From Vreelandella stevensii S18214 (GTDB taxonomy: Bacteria > Pseudomonadota > Gammaproteobacteria > Pseudomonadales > Halomonadaceae), in NCBI RefSeq assembly GCF_000275725.1, contig NZ_AJTS01000044.1:1-64000 (forward strand): a stretch of 64,000 nt of DNA. The letters run 5' to 3'. Numbering within the stretch: position 1 is the stretch's first letter; each line of letters opens with the position of its first letter. Positions 40,290-50,640 of this stretch are shown one piece after another. The position numbers were made by a program, and so were the translations under genes. The notes beneath the pieces were generated by a model. It saw only the letters and a list, made by a program, of their open reading frames with translations. It was not told where the DNA came from and searched no databases.

Positions 40290-40786
40290 GTCACTCATCC
40301 AACGAAGCAGTGTTAGCCGCTGCTGAAGCAGAAAACCGCGAATTCCTGGTGTTTTCACTCGGGGATGAAGAGTACGCCATCGATATCCTGAAGGTTCAGG
40401 AAATTCGGGGCTATGAAAACGTGACCCGCATTGCGAACGCGCCCGATTTCATCAAAGGGGTCACGAATCTGCGTGGTGTCATCGTGCCCATCGTCGACCT
40501 GCGCATCAAGTTCCATCTCGAGAATGTGGAGTACGGTGGTCAGACAGTCGTGATCGTGGTCAATGTTGCCGATCGCATTGTTGGTATCGTGGTCGACGGA
40601 GTTTCCGATGTGATGACGCTCGTGCCTGATCAGATCAAACCTGCACCTGAGTTTGGGGTGACGCTCTCCTCCGACTTCCTGAGCGGCTTGGGCAGTTTGG
40701 ATGACCGGATGTTGGTGCTGGTAGATATCGATAAACTGCTGACCAGTGAGGAGATGGCGCTGGTGGATAGCACGAGCCATCGCTAA
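40286..40786 (+). CDS. cheW: Chemotaxis coupling protein CheW
   Basis: Links receptors to CheA. It has 166 residues, all one CheW domain: [20 protein letters not shown] then [20 protein letters not shown] and [20 protein letters not shown]. The end has the short tail after [18 protein letters not shown]. The start overlaps cheA by 4 bp. A 10-bp hairpin follows 6 bp after the stop. Confidence 0.97.
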   Translation: MSHSSNEAVLAAAEAENREFLVFSLGDEEYAIDILKVQEIRGYENVTRIANAPDFIKGVTNLRGVIVPIVDLRIKFHLENVEYGGQTVVIVVNVADRIVGIVVDGVSDVMTLVPDQIKPAPEFGVTLSSDFLSGLGSLDDRMLVLVDIDKLLTSEEMALVDSTSHR

Positions 40787-40792
40787 TACCTG

Positions 40793-40819
40793 ACATGGGC
40801 ACAGGGAGCGTGCCCATGT
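40793..40819 (+). other. Hairpin between cheW and the first receptor gene
   Basis: acatgggcac and its perfect complement gtgcccatgt, 10 bp each, with the loop agggagc. There is no T run after it, so it is more likely an RNA processing or stabilising element, or a partial attenuator that lowers receptor expression relative to cheAW, than a full terminator. Confidence 0.55.
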
Positions 40820-40882
40820 TGTTCCAGCTAACCCGCCTTGGCGCCAGGGACAGCACTCGCCGGTATGGTGGCGTTTGGAGTA

Positions 40883-42193
40883 ATGCGTGTGACACAGCTA
40901 GTGCGTCAACTGATGAGTAATATGACGGTGCGTCTTAGTTGGGGGTTGGTGTTGGCCACCTTTTCACTGCTGGTCGTGCTGGCCTGTGGTATTGGCCTTT
41001 ACGCGCTTCATCATGGCGCTACGCTGGTTCAGGCAACGGCGGACGCCCAGGCGCAGCAGCAGGCATTTACGGCCTTTGCCGAGCGTATCCGCTGGGCGCT
41101 CATTGCCATCGTGTTAATGACGATTGCCACTGTTGTCATCGTATTGTGGGGCGTCACGGTCAACGTTTTGCGTCCACTGGATCGCCTGGTGGGCTACTTC
41201 GAACGCATGGCTCAGGGCGATTTGAATCAGCAGATCACCTCGCCAGGCAAGAGTGAAATCGGCAAGCTCTACAGCGCCATGGCGCACATGCAGGCAGCGC
41301 TTTCGGAAACGGTGGGGGTCGTTCGGCGTAGTGGAACCACCATCTTCGAGCGCTCCCAGCACATTGCCAATGGTAATAATGACCTCTCCTCGCGTACCGA
41401 GCAGCAAGCCTCTTCCCTTGAGGAGACGGCTTCCAGCATGGAGCAGCTCGCCTCCACCGTCAGCCATAATGCCGACAATGCCCGCCAGGCGAGTCAACTG
41501 GCGGGCGATGCGACCCTGACCGCGCGGCGTAGCGGGGAAGAAGTGGGGCAAATCGTCGAGACCATGCAGGATATCAGCGCCAGCTCGCACCAGGTGGCGG
41601 ACATCATTACGGTGATCGATAACATCGCTTTTCAGACCAATATTCTCGCGCTCAATGCCTCGGTAGAAGCCGCGCGGGCAGGTGAACATGGCAAGGGGTT
41701 TGCCGTCGTGGCCCAGGAGGTGCGCAGCCTGGCCAGCCGCAGTGCCAACGCAGCCAAAGAGATTCGCACACTGATCGATACGTCATTGGGTAAAGTGGAT
41801 ACGGGCACCCAGCGCGTCAATCAGGCGGGCCAGACCATGCAGGATCTGGTCACCGCGGTACAGCGGGTCAGTGACATCATGGATGAGATTGCGGCAGCTT
41901 CTGAAGAGCAAAGCAACGGCATCGGGCAAGTGAACCAGGCGGTTGCCCAGATGGATCAAGTCGTTCAGCAGAACGCTCAGCTGGTGCAGCAAGCGGCACG
42001 CAGCGCCAACGAGCTGGAAAGCGAAGCAGCAAGGTTACGTGAAGCGGTGGAGCGCTTTCGTGTGGCGGAAGGGGCAGCTCCCCCATCTACCGCGCCTGTG
42101 CTGTCTCAGCCGATGAAGCGTCCTTCTGTCTCTGCGTCGGCCGCCCCTGCACTGACAAGGAAGGCGTCCCAGGAAGAGTGGGAAGCGTTTTAA
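40883..42193 (+). CDS. Methyl-accepting chemotaxis protein with almost no periplasmic domain
   Basis: About 436 residues. Two transmembrane helices (WGLVLATFSLLVVLACGIGL and RWALIAIVLMTIATVVIVLW) are separated by only about 30 residues, instead of the 150 or more of a Tar-type sensor. HAMP follows (LRPLDRLVGYFERMAQGDLN), then the signalling hairpin with the canonical tip [20 protein letters not shown] and [20 protein letters not shown]. The C-terminal EEWEAF is a CheR/CheB docking pentapeptide of the NWETF type. The exact start is unclear: ATG 40883 has GGAG too close, GTG 40889 has it 8 nt away. It may sense within the membrane or through partners; this is inference. Confidence 0.92.
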   Translation: MRVTQLVRQLMSNMTVRLSWGLVLATFSLLVVLACGIGLYALHHGATLVQATADAQAQQQAFTAFAERIRWALIAIVLMTIATVVIVLWGVTVNVLRPLDRLVGYFERMAQGDLNQQITSPGKSEIGKLYSAMAHMQAALSETVGVVRRSGTTIFERSQHIANGNNDLSSRTEQQASSLEETASSMEQLASTVSHNADNARQASQLAGDATLTARRSGEEVGQIVETMQDISASSHQVADIITVIDNIAFQTNILALNASVEAARAGEHGKGFAVVAQEVRSLASRSANAAKEIRTLIDTSLGKVDTGTQRVNQAGQTMQDLVTAVQRVSDIMDEIAAASEEQSNGIGQVNQAVAQMDQVVQQNAQLVQQAARSANELESEAARLREAVERFRVAEGAAPPSTAPVLSQPMKRPSVSASAAPALTRKASQEEWEAF

Positions 42194-42266
42194 GCACAAC
42201 CAGTTTCTGCACAGCCAATGCCCTGAACCAGCGCCAAGCGCCTAAAATTAACAATAAGGCAGTAAG

Positions 42267-44429
42267 ATGCGTAACAACCAGCCAGTCACTCAGCGCGAAG
42301 TCGAGTTGAGCCAGGACGACTTCCTCGTTTCTCGCACCGATCTCAAGGGGCGTATTACCTACGCTAATCCGGCCTTTATCGAGATTAGTGGCTACCGTCA
42401 TGATGAACTGATGGGCGCGCCTCACAACCTGATCCGCCACCCTGATATGCCCGCCGCCGCCTTCGGAAACCTGTGGAGTACCCTGAAGCGTGGCGATACC
42501 TGGCGGGGGCTGGTCAAGAACCGGTGCAAGAGTGGCGACCATTACTGGGTAGATGCCAGCGTTACGCCGATCGTGGAAAACGATCAGGTGGTGGGCTACA
42601 CCTCGGTGCGTGTACAGGCAACGCGTGAAGCCATTCAACAAGCGGAGCAGCACTACAGCGACATTCGAGAAGGGCGCAACAAGCGTCTTTATCTGGATAA
42701 GGGGCGCGTTCGCCAGCGTGGGCTCGTTGCCAGGATCCGGCGTATGCGACTGGATACCATTCGCGCCAAACTGGTGGGAATGGTGTTCATTGCGGCGGTG
42801 TTACTCGTGGCCAGTGGTGGTCTGGGCCTTTATGGCTTGAACATTGCCGGTGAGCGCTTGGACCAGCTGAATAACGACGGCCTGCGTGATGTCATTCGGC
42901 TGCAGCAAATCGATCAAACCATCGCTCAAACACGCCAGTCGATGATCGAGCCTGAGCGTATGGAGCTCATCAGCCAGCGTTTTGACATGGGAGATGCCGT
43001 GGCGGAGAGTGCTGGCCAAGTGACGGATGAGTGGCAGGCTTATTACAGCCGCGACGTGAACGCCACGCCGCTGGCCAGCCAGTTCGATGAACAGCTGCAG
43101 GCCTTCCTGGAGAACGGCATGCGACAGGCGGTCAATGTGCTGCAAGCGGAAGAGACCTACCAGGCGTTTACTGGTCTGGATGCCGTAATTCGTGTCATGA
43201 ACGAGGATGGCCGGGCACTCTCCTCCCTGGTCAATGAACTGATTGCCCAGAAGCAGGCCACAGCAGAGGCCATGGCCACGGAAGCCGAGCGTGGTCAAAC
43301 GGTCATGCTGAGTGCTCAGATGGGGGTGCTGGGTACCGGCCTGCTACTGTTGGTGCTAATCAGCCTGTTGACGCTGCGCTCCATTACACGCCCATTAAAG
43401 CAAGCCTCACGGTTCACCTTACAAATTGCCGGGGGTAATCTCGCGGCCAGAGTGCCGCCCAAGCGGCGCGATGAAATTGGCCAGCTTATGGATGCCTTGG
43501 ACACCATGCGCAAAAGCCTGGGCAGCATCATTGGCGAGGTCAAGACAGGCATTGATGTGGTCACGCCGGCGGCCAAGCAAATTGCCAGCGGTAACGAAGC
43601 GCTCTCTTCACGCACGGAGCAGCAGGCGGCATCGCTGCAACAGACCGCGTCCAGCATGGAGGAAATGACCACCACCGTTCGTCAAAATAGTGATAACGCT
43701 CAAGAAGCACGGCGTCTGGCCGATAATAATGCAACAAGGGTTTCCCAAACGGGTGAGTTGATGACCCAGTTGGTCGATAACATGCAGCGGATCACGCACA
43801 GTTCGCAGAAAATGACCGACATTATCAATGTCATTGACTCCATTGCCTTCCAGACCAACATTCTGGCTCTCAACGCGTCTGTCGAGGCGGCACGAGCGGG
43901 AGAGCATGGGCGTGGGTTCGCCGTGGTGGCTGAAGAGGTACGCAAGCTGGCGGGACGTAGCTCCGAAGCAGCCCAGGAAATTCGTGGTCTGATTGATGAC
44001 TCGAGTCAGCAGGTAAGCGAGGGTGCAGGGCTGGTAGAGAAGGCCGAGGTGGCTATCGGTGAAGTCGCCGAGGCGGCCCGTAGCGTCACGCAAATCATGC
44101 ACGATATCTCGGCAGCGTCTCAAGAGCAGAGCAGTGGCATTGCCGAGGTCAACCAGGCGGTAGCCGAAATGGACCAGGCGACGCAGCAGAATGCACTGCG
44201 TGTTCAGGAAACGGCACAAGCGGCGCTGGCGCTGGAGCAGCAGGCAGAGCTTCTGGCGCTGTCGGTCGAGGCTTTCCGCCTGTCGGGACATCGCGAGATG
44301 TCGCCACAACGTGAGCACCAGCAGGCAGCTGGACTGCCGTCGATGACTGCGCAACCGGGCAACGCTAAACCGCCTGCGCCGGTCAAGAAACGGCCAATAG
44401 CTTCTGTAGAGGAGTGGGAAACATTTTGA
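42267..44429 (+). CDS. Aer-type PAS methyl-accepting receptor
   Basis: Receptor of 720 residues. The N-terminal cytoplasmic PAS domain (about 15-120) closely follows E. coli Aer, an FAD-binding redox/oxygen sensor: [39 protein letters not shown] and [15 protein letters not shown]. Unlike Aer, it then has two transmembrane helices (about 172-195 and 350-372) with a helical periplasmic domain of about 150 residues between them, so it may sense inside and outside. HAMP and the signalling domain ([20 protein letters not shown]) follow. It ends in EEWETF, the adaptation pentapeptide, which Aer itself lacks. The stop overlaps cheR. Confidence 0.93.
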   Translation: MRNNQPVTQREVELSQDDFLVSRTDLKGRITYANPAFIEISGYRHDELMGAPHNLIRHPDMPAAAFGNLWSTLKRGDTWRGLVKNRCKSGDHYWVDASVTPIVENDQVVGYTSVRVQATREAIQQAEQHYSDIREGRNKRLYLDKGRVRQRGLVARIRRMRLDTIRAKLVGMVFIAAVLLVASGGLGLYGLNIAGERLDQLNNDGLRDVIRLQQIDQTIAQTRQSMIEPERMELISQRFDMGDAVAESAGQVTDEWQAYYSRDVNATPLASQFDEQLQAFLENGMRQAVNVLQAEETYQAFTGLDAVIRVMNEDGRALSSLVNELIAQKQATAEAMATEAERGQTVMLSAQMGVLGTGLLLLVLISLLTLRSITRPLKQASRFTLQIAGGNLAARVPPKRRDEIGQLMDALDTMRKSLGSIIGEVKTGIDVVTPAAKQIASGNEALSSRTEQQAASLQQTASSMEEMTTTVRQNSDNAQEARRLADNNATRVSQTGELMTQLVDNMQRITHSSQKMTDIINVIDSIAFQTNILALNASVEAARAGEHGRGFAVVAEEVRKLAGRSSEAAQEIRGLIDDSSQQVSEGAGLVEKAEVAIGEVAEAARSVTQIMHDISAASQEQSSGIAEVNQAVAEMDQATQQNALRVQETAQAALALEQQAELLALSVEAFRLSGHREMSPQREHQQAAGLPSMTAQPGNAKPPAPVKKRPIASVEEWETF

Positions 44430-45298
44430 CAGACCAACGCGAACGGGGAGTCGACGCCGGACAGTGGGCGTCCAGCGGACAGATGGAGCGTGATCTGGTA
44501 CTCACCGATGCGGACTTTACGCGTATTCGTGAGCTTATTTATCAGCGTGCAGGCATCGTGCTGGCGGAGCACAAGCGTGAAATGGTGTATAGCCGCTTGG
44601 CCAAACGGCTGCGCCACCATGGCATGACGCGCTTTACCGACTACCTTTCGCGGCTTGAGCGTCAGCCCGACGCCAAGGAGTGGGAGGCGTTTACGAATGC
44701 GTTGACCACTAACCTCACGGCCTTTTTCCGTGAGTCACACCACTTTCCACTACTCGCAGAGCATATCAAGCATAAGCAGGAGCCGATCACCATCTGGTGT
44801 TCGGCGGCATCGACGGGGGAAGAGCCCTACTCGATTGCCATGACGCTACTGGAGACCCTTGGTGGCAGAGCGTCACAGGCCAAGGTAATCGCCACCGATA
44901 TCGACACCGAGGCACTCGCCAAGGCGCGCCGTGGCATCTACCCCCAGGAGCAGGTGCGCAAACTGGATGAAGCTCGCGTGAAACGGTTTTTCCAGAAAGG
45001 CACGGGTAACCACATTGGGCTGGCCCGGGTACGGCCGGAGGTGTCTGCGCTGGTCGAGTTCATGCCGCTCAACCTGCTGGCGCCGCAGTGGCCTGTCAAA
45101 GGCCCCTTTGATGCTATTTTTTGCCGTAACATTATGATTTATTTCGATAAAGATACGCAGGCGAAAATACTCAAACGATTTGCGCCACTGATGAAGCCTG
45201 ATGGTTTGCTCTTTGCTGGCCACTCGGAAAACTTCTCTTACATCAGCGATGCTTTCAAGCTGCGTGGACAAACCGTCTATACCCTGGCCAATCGATGA
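44414..45298 (+). CDS. cheR: Chemotaxis protein methyltransferase CheR
   Basis: Methylates receptor glutamates with S-adenosylmethionine. It has about 290 residues. The N-terminal helical domain has [20 protein letters not shown] then [20 protein letters not shown]. The SAM-binding part has [40 protein letters not shown] and [20 protein letters not shown]. The GTG at 44414 and the TTG at 44426 (6 nt after a GGAGTGGGA site) are both possible starts; both overlap the receptor gene. CheR would dock on the EEWEAF, EEWETF and DEWEEF receptor tails encoded here. Confidence 0.96.
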   Translation: MGNILTDQRERGVDAGQWASSGQMERDLVLTDADFTRIRELIYQRAGIVLAEHKREMVYSRLAKRLRHHGMTRFTDYLSRLERQPDAKEWEAFTNALTTNLTAFFRESHHFPLLAEHIKHKQEPITIWCSAASTGEEPYSIAMTLLETLGGRASQAKVIATDIDTEALAKARRGIYPQEQVRKLDEARVKRFFQKGTGNHIGLARVRPEVSALVEFMPLNLLAPQWPVKGPFDAIFCRNIMIYFDKDTQAKILKRFAPLMKPDGLLFAGHSENFSYISDAFKLRGQTVYTLANR

Positions 45299-45377
45299 TC
45301 GTTGTGTGTGACGCTGCTGGTGCGGCCACGGCCCACAGGCGTAATGCCGAAATGGCGACTGTTAAAGGAGGCGTGCT

Positions 45378-46439
45378 TTGAGCGCAGCCAAGATCAGAGT
45401 GTTGTGCGTCGATGACTCGGCGCTGATTCGTGACCTGTTGACCGAAATCATCAACTCGCAGCCTGATATGGAAGTGGTCGCGGTGGCCCCTGACCCCATT
45501 GCGGCCCGTGACCTTATCAAACAGCACAACCCGGACGTCTTGACGCTGGATGTCGAGATGCCGCGTATGGACGGTCTGGATTTTCTCGAGCGCCTGATGC
45601 GCTTGCGTCCCATGCCGGTGCTAATGGTTTCCTCGTTGACCCAGAGTGGTTCCGAGATCACTTTGCGGGCATTGGAGCTGGGCGCGCTGGACTTCGTTGC
45701 CAAGCCGAGCCTGGGTATTCGTAGCGGCATGATGGAGTACGCCAACGAAATCGCTGAAAAATTGCGCGCGGCGGCCCGCTCTCGGCCGCGACAGGCGCGC
45801 AACAAGAACACCCCGCCACCCAGCCAGCTCAAGGCGCCGATGATCTCCAGTGAGAAGCTGATCATCATTGGCGCTTCCACAGGGGGCACCGAGGCAATCC
45901 GCGCCGTGCTGGAGCCTTTGCCAGCCAATGCGCCTGCCATTCTGATCACTCAGCACATGCCCGGTGGCTTCACCCGTTCGTTTGCCGAGCGGTTGGACAG
46001 GCTGTGTCGTATCACCGTCAAGGAAGCGACCGATGGCGAGCGCGTGCTGCCAGGCCATGCTTATATCGCCCCCGGAGATCAGCACTTGGAATTGGTGCGC
46101 AGCGGTGCCAACTACGTGGCGCGACTCAATGATGGTCCGCCGGTGAACCGTCATCGCCCGTCGGTAGATGTCTTGTTCCACTCTGCAGCCAAACATGCAG
46201 GGAAAAACGCGGTAGGTGTGATTCTGACTGGTATGGGCAAGGACGGGGCGGCAGGGCTGCTGGAAATGCGTCAGGCAGGTGCCCCGACCATTGCCCAGAA
46301 CGAAGAGACCTGTGTGGTGTTCGGGATGCCTCGTGAAGCCATCGCCGTAGGGGGCGCGGTGGACGTGCTGCCACTGGATGAAATTCCATCGAAAATGATG
46401 GCGCTGGTGGCCGCCTCTGGACGCGCTCAGCGCGTCTAG
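45378..46439 (+). CDS. cheB: Chemotaxis methylesterase/deamidase CheB
   Basis: Removes receptor methyl groups when phosphorylated by CheA. It has 353 residues. The receiver domain (1-125) has the phospho-acceptor Asp-58 in [12 protein letters not shown]. The esterase domain has the nucleophile in [13 protein letters not shown], the His in [15 protein letters not shown] and the Asp in [13 protein letters not shown]. The start is TTG at 45378, supported by a perfect AGGAGG 6 nt upstream; no ATG gives the conserved beginning. There is a 79-bp gap after cheR without a promoter match. Confidence 0.97.
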   Translation: MSAAKIRVLCVDDSALIRDLLTEIINSQPDMEVVAVAPDPIAARDLIKQHNPDVLTLDVEMPRMDGLDFLERLMRLRPMPVLMVSSLTQSGSEITLRALELGALDFVAKPSLGIRSGMMEYANEIAEKLRAAARSRPRQARNKNTPPPSQLKAPMISSEKLIIIGASTGGTEAIRAVLEPLPANAPAILITQHMPGGFTRSFAERLDRLCRITVKEATDGERVLPGHAYIAPGDQHLELVRSGANYVARLNDGPPVNRHRPSVDVLFHSAAKHAGKNAVGVILTGMGKDGAAGLLEMRQAGAPTIAQNEETCVVFGMPREAIAVGGAVDVLPLDEIPSKMMALVAASGRAQRV

Positions 46440-46481
46440 GGCCTTAGAGACAAGACAAACGATCCAAGGGAATTCATAACA

Positions 46482-48158
46482 ATGACACGTTTGCTGCGCA
46501 ACCTTAGTATTCATCTGGCCGTCATTTTCGCGCTGGTCTGCTTCGTGGGCTTGATTCTACTGATTGCCGGTTTGAGCATTGCCTCGGACCGCAGTGCACA
46601 GAGCAATTTGGCCACGCTGGATCGTATCGGCAACCAGCAGCTCAATGAGCTGAACCGTGCGGACTCGCTGCTCAATCAGGCCATGCTGGCGCTGGAAACC
46701 GCTTCGAACCTGCTGATGGTGGGACAGACTCGCCAGTCCAATGAACAAGTGGATATCGCCGCCGATCGTCTGGAGCGTGCCGAGCGCCGTTATACGAATT
46801 TCATGACGACACCGCGCATACCTGAAGGTGAACGGTTGGGAGAAACGCTGGATCAACACTTCCTGCAGGTACTGGAACTGGTCAAGCAGCAGCACGCCAG
46901 CTTCGAGACCATGGACATCAATACGTTCAATCGGCTGCGTGGTGAGTTGATCGAGCCCTTGGGTGAGCTAGCCGCCAGTACTACCGCATTTACACAATAC
47001 GCCTTCGGCCGCGTGGCCACCGTGCGTGAAGAGGCTCAGGCACAAGGCAATCTCTTTACCATGGTCAGTGTGGCTGCTGTCGTGCTTGCCTTATTGGTCA
47101 CCTTGGCTATTTATTTTGGCCTGCGCCGTACGGTGATCAGGCCGCTGAGCGATGCCGCTGCGCGCCTTGGGCGTATTGCGGAAGCTGACTTGACCCAGCC
47201 GCTGCCCCAGGCGGGTAAGAACGAGATCGGCCGACTGTTTGGTGCCATGGCAACCATGCAGCAGAACCTCAGTGCTACGGTGGCCAGAGTACGGGAAGGT
47301 AGCCAGGCAATCCATCACGGCACCCGGGAAATTGCTAGTGGGAACGCGGATCTGTCATCCCGCACCGAACAGCAGGCTGCTTCCATCGAGCAAACCGCGG
47401 CCAGCATGGAGCAGATGACGGCCACCGTGAAGCAGAATGCCAACAATGCCCGTCAGGCCAGCACGTTGGCAGCGGATGCGTCCACCACCGCCGAGCAGGG
47501 GGGGCAGGTTGTCGAGCAAGTGGTGCAAACCATGCACGGTATTTCGACCAGCTCCCAGAAAGTGGCTGACATTACCAGCGTGATTGATTCGATTGCTTTC
47601 CAGACCAACATATTGGCGTTGAACGCTTCCGTGGAAGCTGCGCGGGCGGGCGAGCAGGGGCGTGGTTTCGCGGTGGTTGCTGGCGAAGTACGTAACCTGG
47701 CCAGCCGCAGTGCAGACGCTGCCAAGGAGATCAAATCCCTCATCGAGACCTCTGTCAGTCAGATCCAGCAAGGCTCCTCGCTGGTCGAGCAGGCAGGGCA
47801 GACCATGACCGAGGTGGTCACGGCGGTGCGGCGCGTCACGGACATCATGGATGAGATATCAGCGGCTTCGCAAGAGCAGAGTGATGGCATCGAGCAGGTT
47901 AGCCAGGCCGTTGGCCAGATGGATCAAGTGACCCAGCAAAATGCCGCGCTTGTACAGCAGGCGTCCGCCGCCGCGGCCTCGCTGGAAGAGCAAGCCAATC
48001 GTCTGGAAGAGGCCGTGGCGGTCTTCCAGGTGCTCAATGCTCGGGCGGAGCACACCGCGCCAGCGGTTACGTCAGCACTGCCCAAAGCTGCTGCCAACCC
48101 TACGCCCGCTCGTCGCGTTGCCACTCAGCAGCACCACGATGAGTGGGAAGAGTTTTAA
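46482..48158 (+). CDS. Tar-type methyl-accepting chemotaxis protein
   Basis: Classic receptor of 558 residues: transmembrane helix 1 ([20 protein letters not shown]), a periplasmic four-helix-bundle sensor of about 150 residues (about 36-188), transmembrane helix 2 ([20 protein letters not shown]), HAMP ([20 protein letters not shown]) and a long signalling domain with the tip [20 protein letters not shown]. The end DEWEEF is a CheR docking pentapeptide. The ligand cannot be told. It is placed between cheB and cheY, unlike the E. coli order where receptors precede cheR. Confidence 0.95.
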   Translation: MTRLLRNLSIHLAVIFALVCFVGLILLIAGLSIASDRSAQSNLATLDRIGNQQLNELNRADSLLNQAMLALETASNLLMVGQTRQSNEQVDIAADRLERAERRYTNFMTTPRIPEGERLGETLDQHFLQVLELVKQQHASFETMDINTFNRLRGELIEPLGELAASTTAFTQYAFGRVATVREEAQAQGNLFTMVSVAAVVLALLVTLAIYFGLRRTVIRPLSDAAARLGRIAEADLTQPLPQAGKNEIGRLFGAMATMQQNLSATVARVREGSQAIHHGTREIASGNADLSSRTEQQAASIEQTAASMEQMTATVKQNANNARQASTLAADASTTAEQGGQVVEQVVQTMHGISTSSQKVADITSVIDSIAFQTNILALNASVEAARAGEQGRGFAVVAGEVRNLASRSADAAKEIKSLIETSVSQIQQGSSLVEQAGQTMTEVVTAVRRVTDIMDEISAASQEQSDGIEQVSQAVGQMDQVTQQNAALVQQASAAAASLEEQANRLEEAVAVFQVLNARAEHTAPAVTSALPKAAANPTPARRVATQQHHDEWEEF

Positions 48159-48213
48159 CCCTGACTGAAAACACCAGTCCCCCTGTAAATATTGTGATGT
48201 GAGAGGATGACCA

Positions 48214-48603
48214 ATGGCCGATAAGAACATGAGCTTCCTGGTAGTAGATGATTTCCCCACGATGCGCCGCATTGTACGTAGCCTGCTGAAAGAGCTGGGT
48301 TTTACGAATGTGGACGAAGCGGAAGATGGCCAGGACGCCCTCAACAAGCTGCGGGCAGGCAATTTTGAGTTTGTCGTTTCCGACTGGAACATGCCCAACC
48401 TCGACGGCCTGGAGATGCTCAAGGAAATCCGCCAGGATGAAGCGTTGAAAGACTTGCCGGTGCTAATGGTGACGGCTGAAGCCAAAAAAGAGAACATCAT
48501 TGCGGCAGCCCAGGCCGGTGCCAATGGTTACGTGGTCAAGCCGTTCACTGCGGCCACTCTGGAAGAGAAGCTGAATAAAATCTTCGAGAAGATGGGGAAA
48601 TGA
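48214..48603 (+). CDS. cheY: Chemotaxis response regulator CheY
   Basis: Carries the signal from CheA to the switch protein FliM. It has 129 residues, a single receiver domain. The acid pocket is Asp-12/Asp-13, the phospho-site Asp-57 lies in [12 protein letters not shown], Thr-87 is in [11 protein letters not shown] and the conserved Lys is in YVVKPF. All match E. coli numbering. It is followed 42 bp later by cheZ, its phosphatase. Confidence 0.98.
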   Translation: MADKNMSFLVVDDFPTMRRIVRSLLKELGFTNVDEAEDGQDALNKLRAGNFEFVVSDWNMPNLDGLEMLKEIRQDEALKDLPVLMVTAEAKKENIIAAAQAGANGYVVKPFTAATLEEKLNKIFEKMGK

Positions 48604-48645
48604 CGCAGCTGGGCTTTGGTGCTCGGTCAACGAGGAGACAACATA

Positions 48646-49341
48646 ATGAGCCAGAATGAGCAGGGTGGTGCTACCAAACTCTCTGAAGAGGCTGCTGAGG
48701 ACCTGATCGTCCGGATTGGCAAGCTCACTCGCATGCTGCGTGACAACATGCGTGAGTTGGGGTTGGATAAGGAGATCGAAAAGGCCGCAGAGGCAATACC
48801 TGACGCTCGTGACCGTCTACACTACGTGGCCACCATGACCGAGCAAGCGGCAGACAAGGCCTTGAATGCCATTGATCGTGCCCAGCCGCTGCAGGATCAG
48901 CTCTCCGAGCGTGCCGAAGCCCTGGACAAGCGTTGGGCCGAGTGGTTCGAGGCGCCCAAAGAGCTGGATGATGCCAAGGCGCTGGTCAAGGAGACGCGCA
49001 CGTACCTGAGCGATGTGCCCGAGATCACCGCTGCCACCAATAAGGAACTGCTGGACATCATGATGGCCCAGGACTTCCAGGATCTGACGGGCCAGGTCAT
49101 CAAGAAGATGATGGACGTGATCCGTGAAATCGAGCACCAGCTGGTGCAGGTGCTGATCGATAACGTCCCGGGGGCAGAAGCGCGCGAAACCATGCAGCGT
49201 AAGGCGAACGATCAGTGGAAGAACGAAAATGCACGCCGCAATGAGGAGCTGCTGAATGGCCCTCAAGTAAAAGAGAATGCCACGGATATCGTCACGGGCC
49301 AGGACCAGGTAGACGACTTATTGGATGAATTGGGCTTTTAA
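48646..49341 (+). CDS. cheZ: CheY-P phosphatase CheZ
   Basis: Speeds dephosphorylation of CheY-P. It has 231 residues from the ATG at 48646 (site GAGGAG); the frame is open from 48616. The long helical hairpin contains the active segment [20 protein letters not shown] with the catalytic Gln. The C-terminal CheY-binding peptide [12 protein letters not shown] is conserved. A stem-loop follows at 49395-49420. Confidence 0.97.
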   Translation: MSQNEQGGATKLSEEAAEDLIVRIGKLTRMLRDNMRELGLDKEIEKAAEAIPDARDRLHYVATMTEQAADKALNAIDRAQPLQDQLSERAEALDKRWAEWFEAPKELDDAKALVKETRTYLSDVPEITAATNKELLDIMMAQDFQDLTGQVIKKMMDVIREIEHQLVQVLIDNVPGAEARETMQRKANDQWKNENARRNEELLNGPQVKENATDIVTGQDQVDDLLDELGF

Positions 49342-49394
49342 TGCCGGGTTATTGATATATTGTAAGTAGCCGCATCTGGCAAAATGGCAAACTG

Positions 49395-49420
49395 CTCAGC
49401 CGTCCTTTGGGGCGGCTGAG
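49395..49420 (+). terminator. Stem-loop after cheZ
   Basis: ctcagccg and cggctgag form an 8-bp perfect stem, extended by G-U and G-C pairs around tcctttgggg. It lies 53 bp after cheZ and 54 bp before flhB. There is no T run, so it is at best a weak terminator or a processing site between the chemotaxis genes and flhBA. Confidence 0.5.
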
Positions 49421-49473
49421 TGCATCGTATGGCGCATTTTGAGTCATCGTCCCCTCGTTAGCCGGATGACCGC

Positions 49474-50640
49474 ATGGCAGATAACGACAGCGATCAGGAA
49501 AAGACCGAAGAGGCGACGCCCCGACGGCGGGACAAGGCCCGTGAAGAGGGGCAGGTTCCTCGGTCCCGAGAGCTGACGACTTTCATGATTCTTCTGGGAG
49601 GCGTGGTTGGCCTCTGGAGCATGGGACAAATGCTCTATGACCAGCTGGGGGCTGTCATGGAGCAAGCATTTCTGTTCGAGCGGCGCCAAGCCATGGAAAC
49701 CACCCCCATGCTGGTCAATGCGCTCGACCTGGGCCAGCGAACGCTCTTCACGATGTTGCCGCTTTTTTTACTGCTCGCGGTGATTGCATTGATGGCCCCC
49801 GCGTTACTGGGCGGGTGGCTCATATCCGCCAAGTCGATGAAGCCAAAATTCTCCAAGCTGAACCCTGTAAAAGGGATCAAGCGCCTGTTTTCGATGCAGT
49901 CGTTGACCGAGCTTGCCAAGGCGATAGCCAAATCCATTCTGGTGGGTAGCGTTGCGTTCAGCTTTTTGTATTTTAATATTGGCAGGTATTTGGGGTTGAT
50001 GGATCAACCTGTTCAGCAAGCCTTGACCACGGCGCTCAATATGGCTGCCTTGGCCGCTGGCCTAATCGTGTTCTCCTTGATCGTGGTGATCCTGATTGAT
50101 GTACCTTTTCAACTATGGAACAACGCCAAGCAGCTCAGGATGACCAAGGAAGAAGTCAAACGAGAGCACAAGGACTCGGAAGGGGATCCCCACGTCAAGG
50201 GACGCATTCGCCAACAGCAGCAGGCCATGGCGCGTGGGCGCATGATGAGTAAAGTCCCCGAGGCGGACGTGATCATCACCAACCCGACCCATTACGCGGT
50301 GGCCTTGATGTATCAGGAAGGGAAAATGGGTGCGCCCAAACTGGTGGCCAAGGGTGCCGATGCCGTGGCCGCGAAAATCCGTGAGATCGGTGCAGAGGCC
50401 GGTGTGCCGCGACTGGAAGCAGCACCGCTGGCGCGCGCCCTGTATCATCATGTAGATCTGGAGGCGGAAGTGCCGACCGAGCTGTATACCGCCGTGGCCG
50501 AAGTCATGGCCTGGGCCTACCGTCTCAAGCACGTTTCACAACAAGGAGGCGAGGTGCCCCCCACCCCCGATAATCTGCCGGTCCCACCGGAAATGGATAC
50601 GCCCGGCCGTCGTGCCGATGGCAATGAGGCGCAGCCATGA
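49474..50640 (+). CDS. flhB: Flagellar export switch protein FlhB
   Basis: Membrane component of the export gate whose self-cleavage changes substrate class from rod/hook to filament. It has 388 residues. Four hydrophobic segments (about 30-210) follow the charged start EKTEEATPRRRDKAREEGQV. The cleavage site NPTH is at 270-273, in VIITNPTHYAVAL, so autocleavage should work. The C-terminal tail beyond the conserved domain is Pro-rich. The stop overlaps flhA by 4 bp. Confidence 0.97.
   Translation: MADNDSDQEKTEEATPRRRDKAREEGQVPRSRELTTFMILLGGVVGLWSMGQMLYDQLGAVMEQAFLFERRQAMETTPMLVNALDLGQRTLFTMLPLFLLLAVIALMAPALLGGWLISAKSMKPKFSKLNPVKGIKRLFSMQSLTELAKAIAKSILVGSVAFSFLYFNIGRYLGLMDQPVQQALTTALNMAALAAGLIVFSLIVVILIDVPFQLWNNAKQLRMTKEEVKREHKDSEGDPHVKGRIRQQQQAMARGRMMSKVPEADVIITNPTHYAVALMYQEGKMGAPKLVAKGADAVAAKIREIGAEAGVPRLEAAPLARALYHHVDLEAEVPTELYTAVAEVMAWAYRLKHVSQQGGEVPPTPDNLPVPPEMDTPGRRADGNEAQP

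Noticed and set aside
48217-48224. GCCGATAA at the start of cheY as a sigma-28 -10 box
   Set aside because: It is the coding sequence for Ala-Asp-Lys, and no TAAA lies 15 nt upstream.
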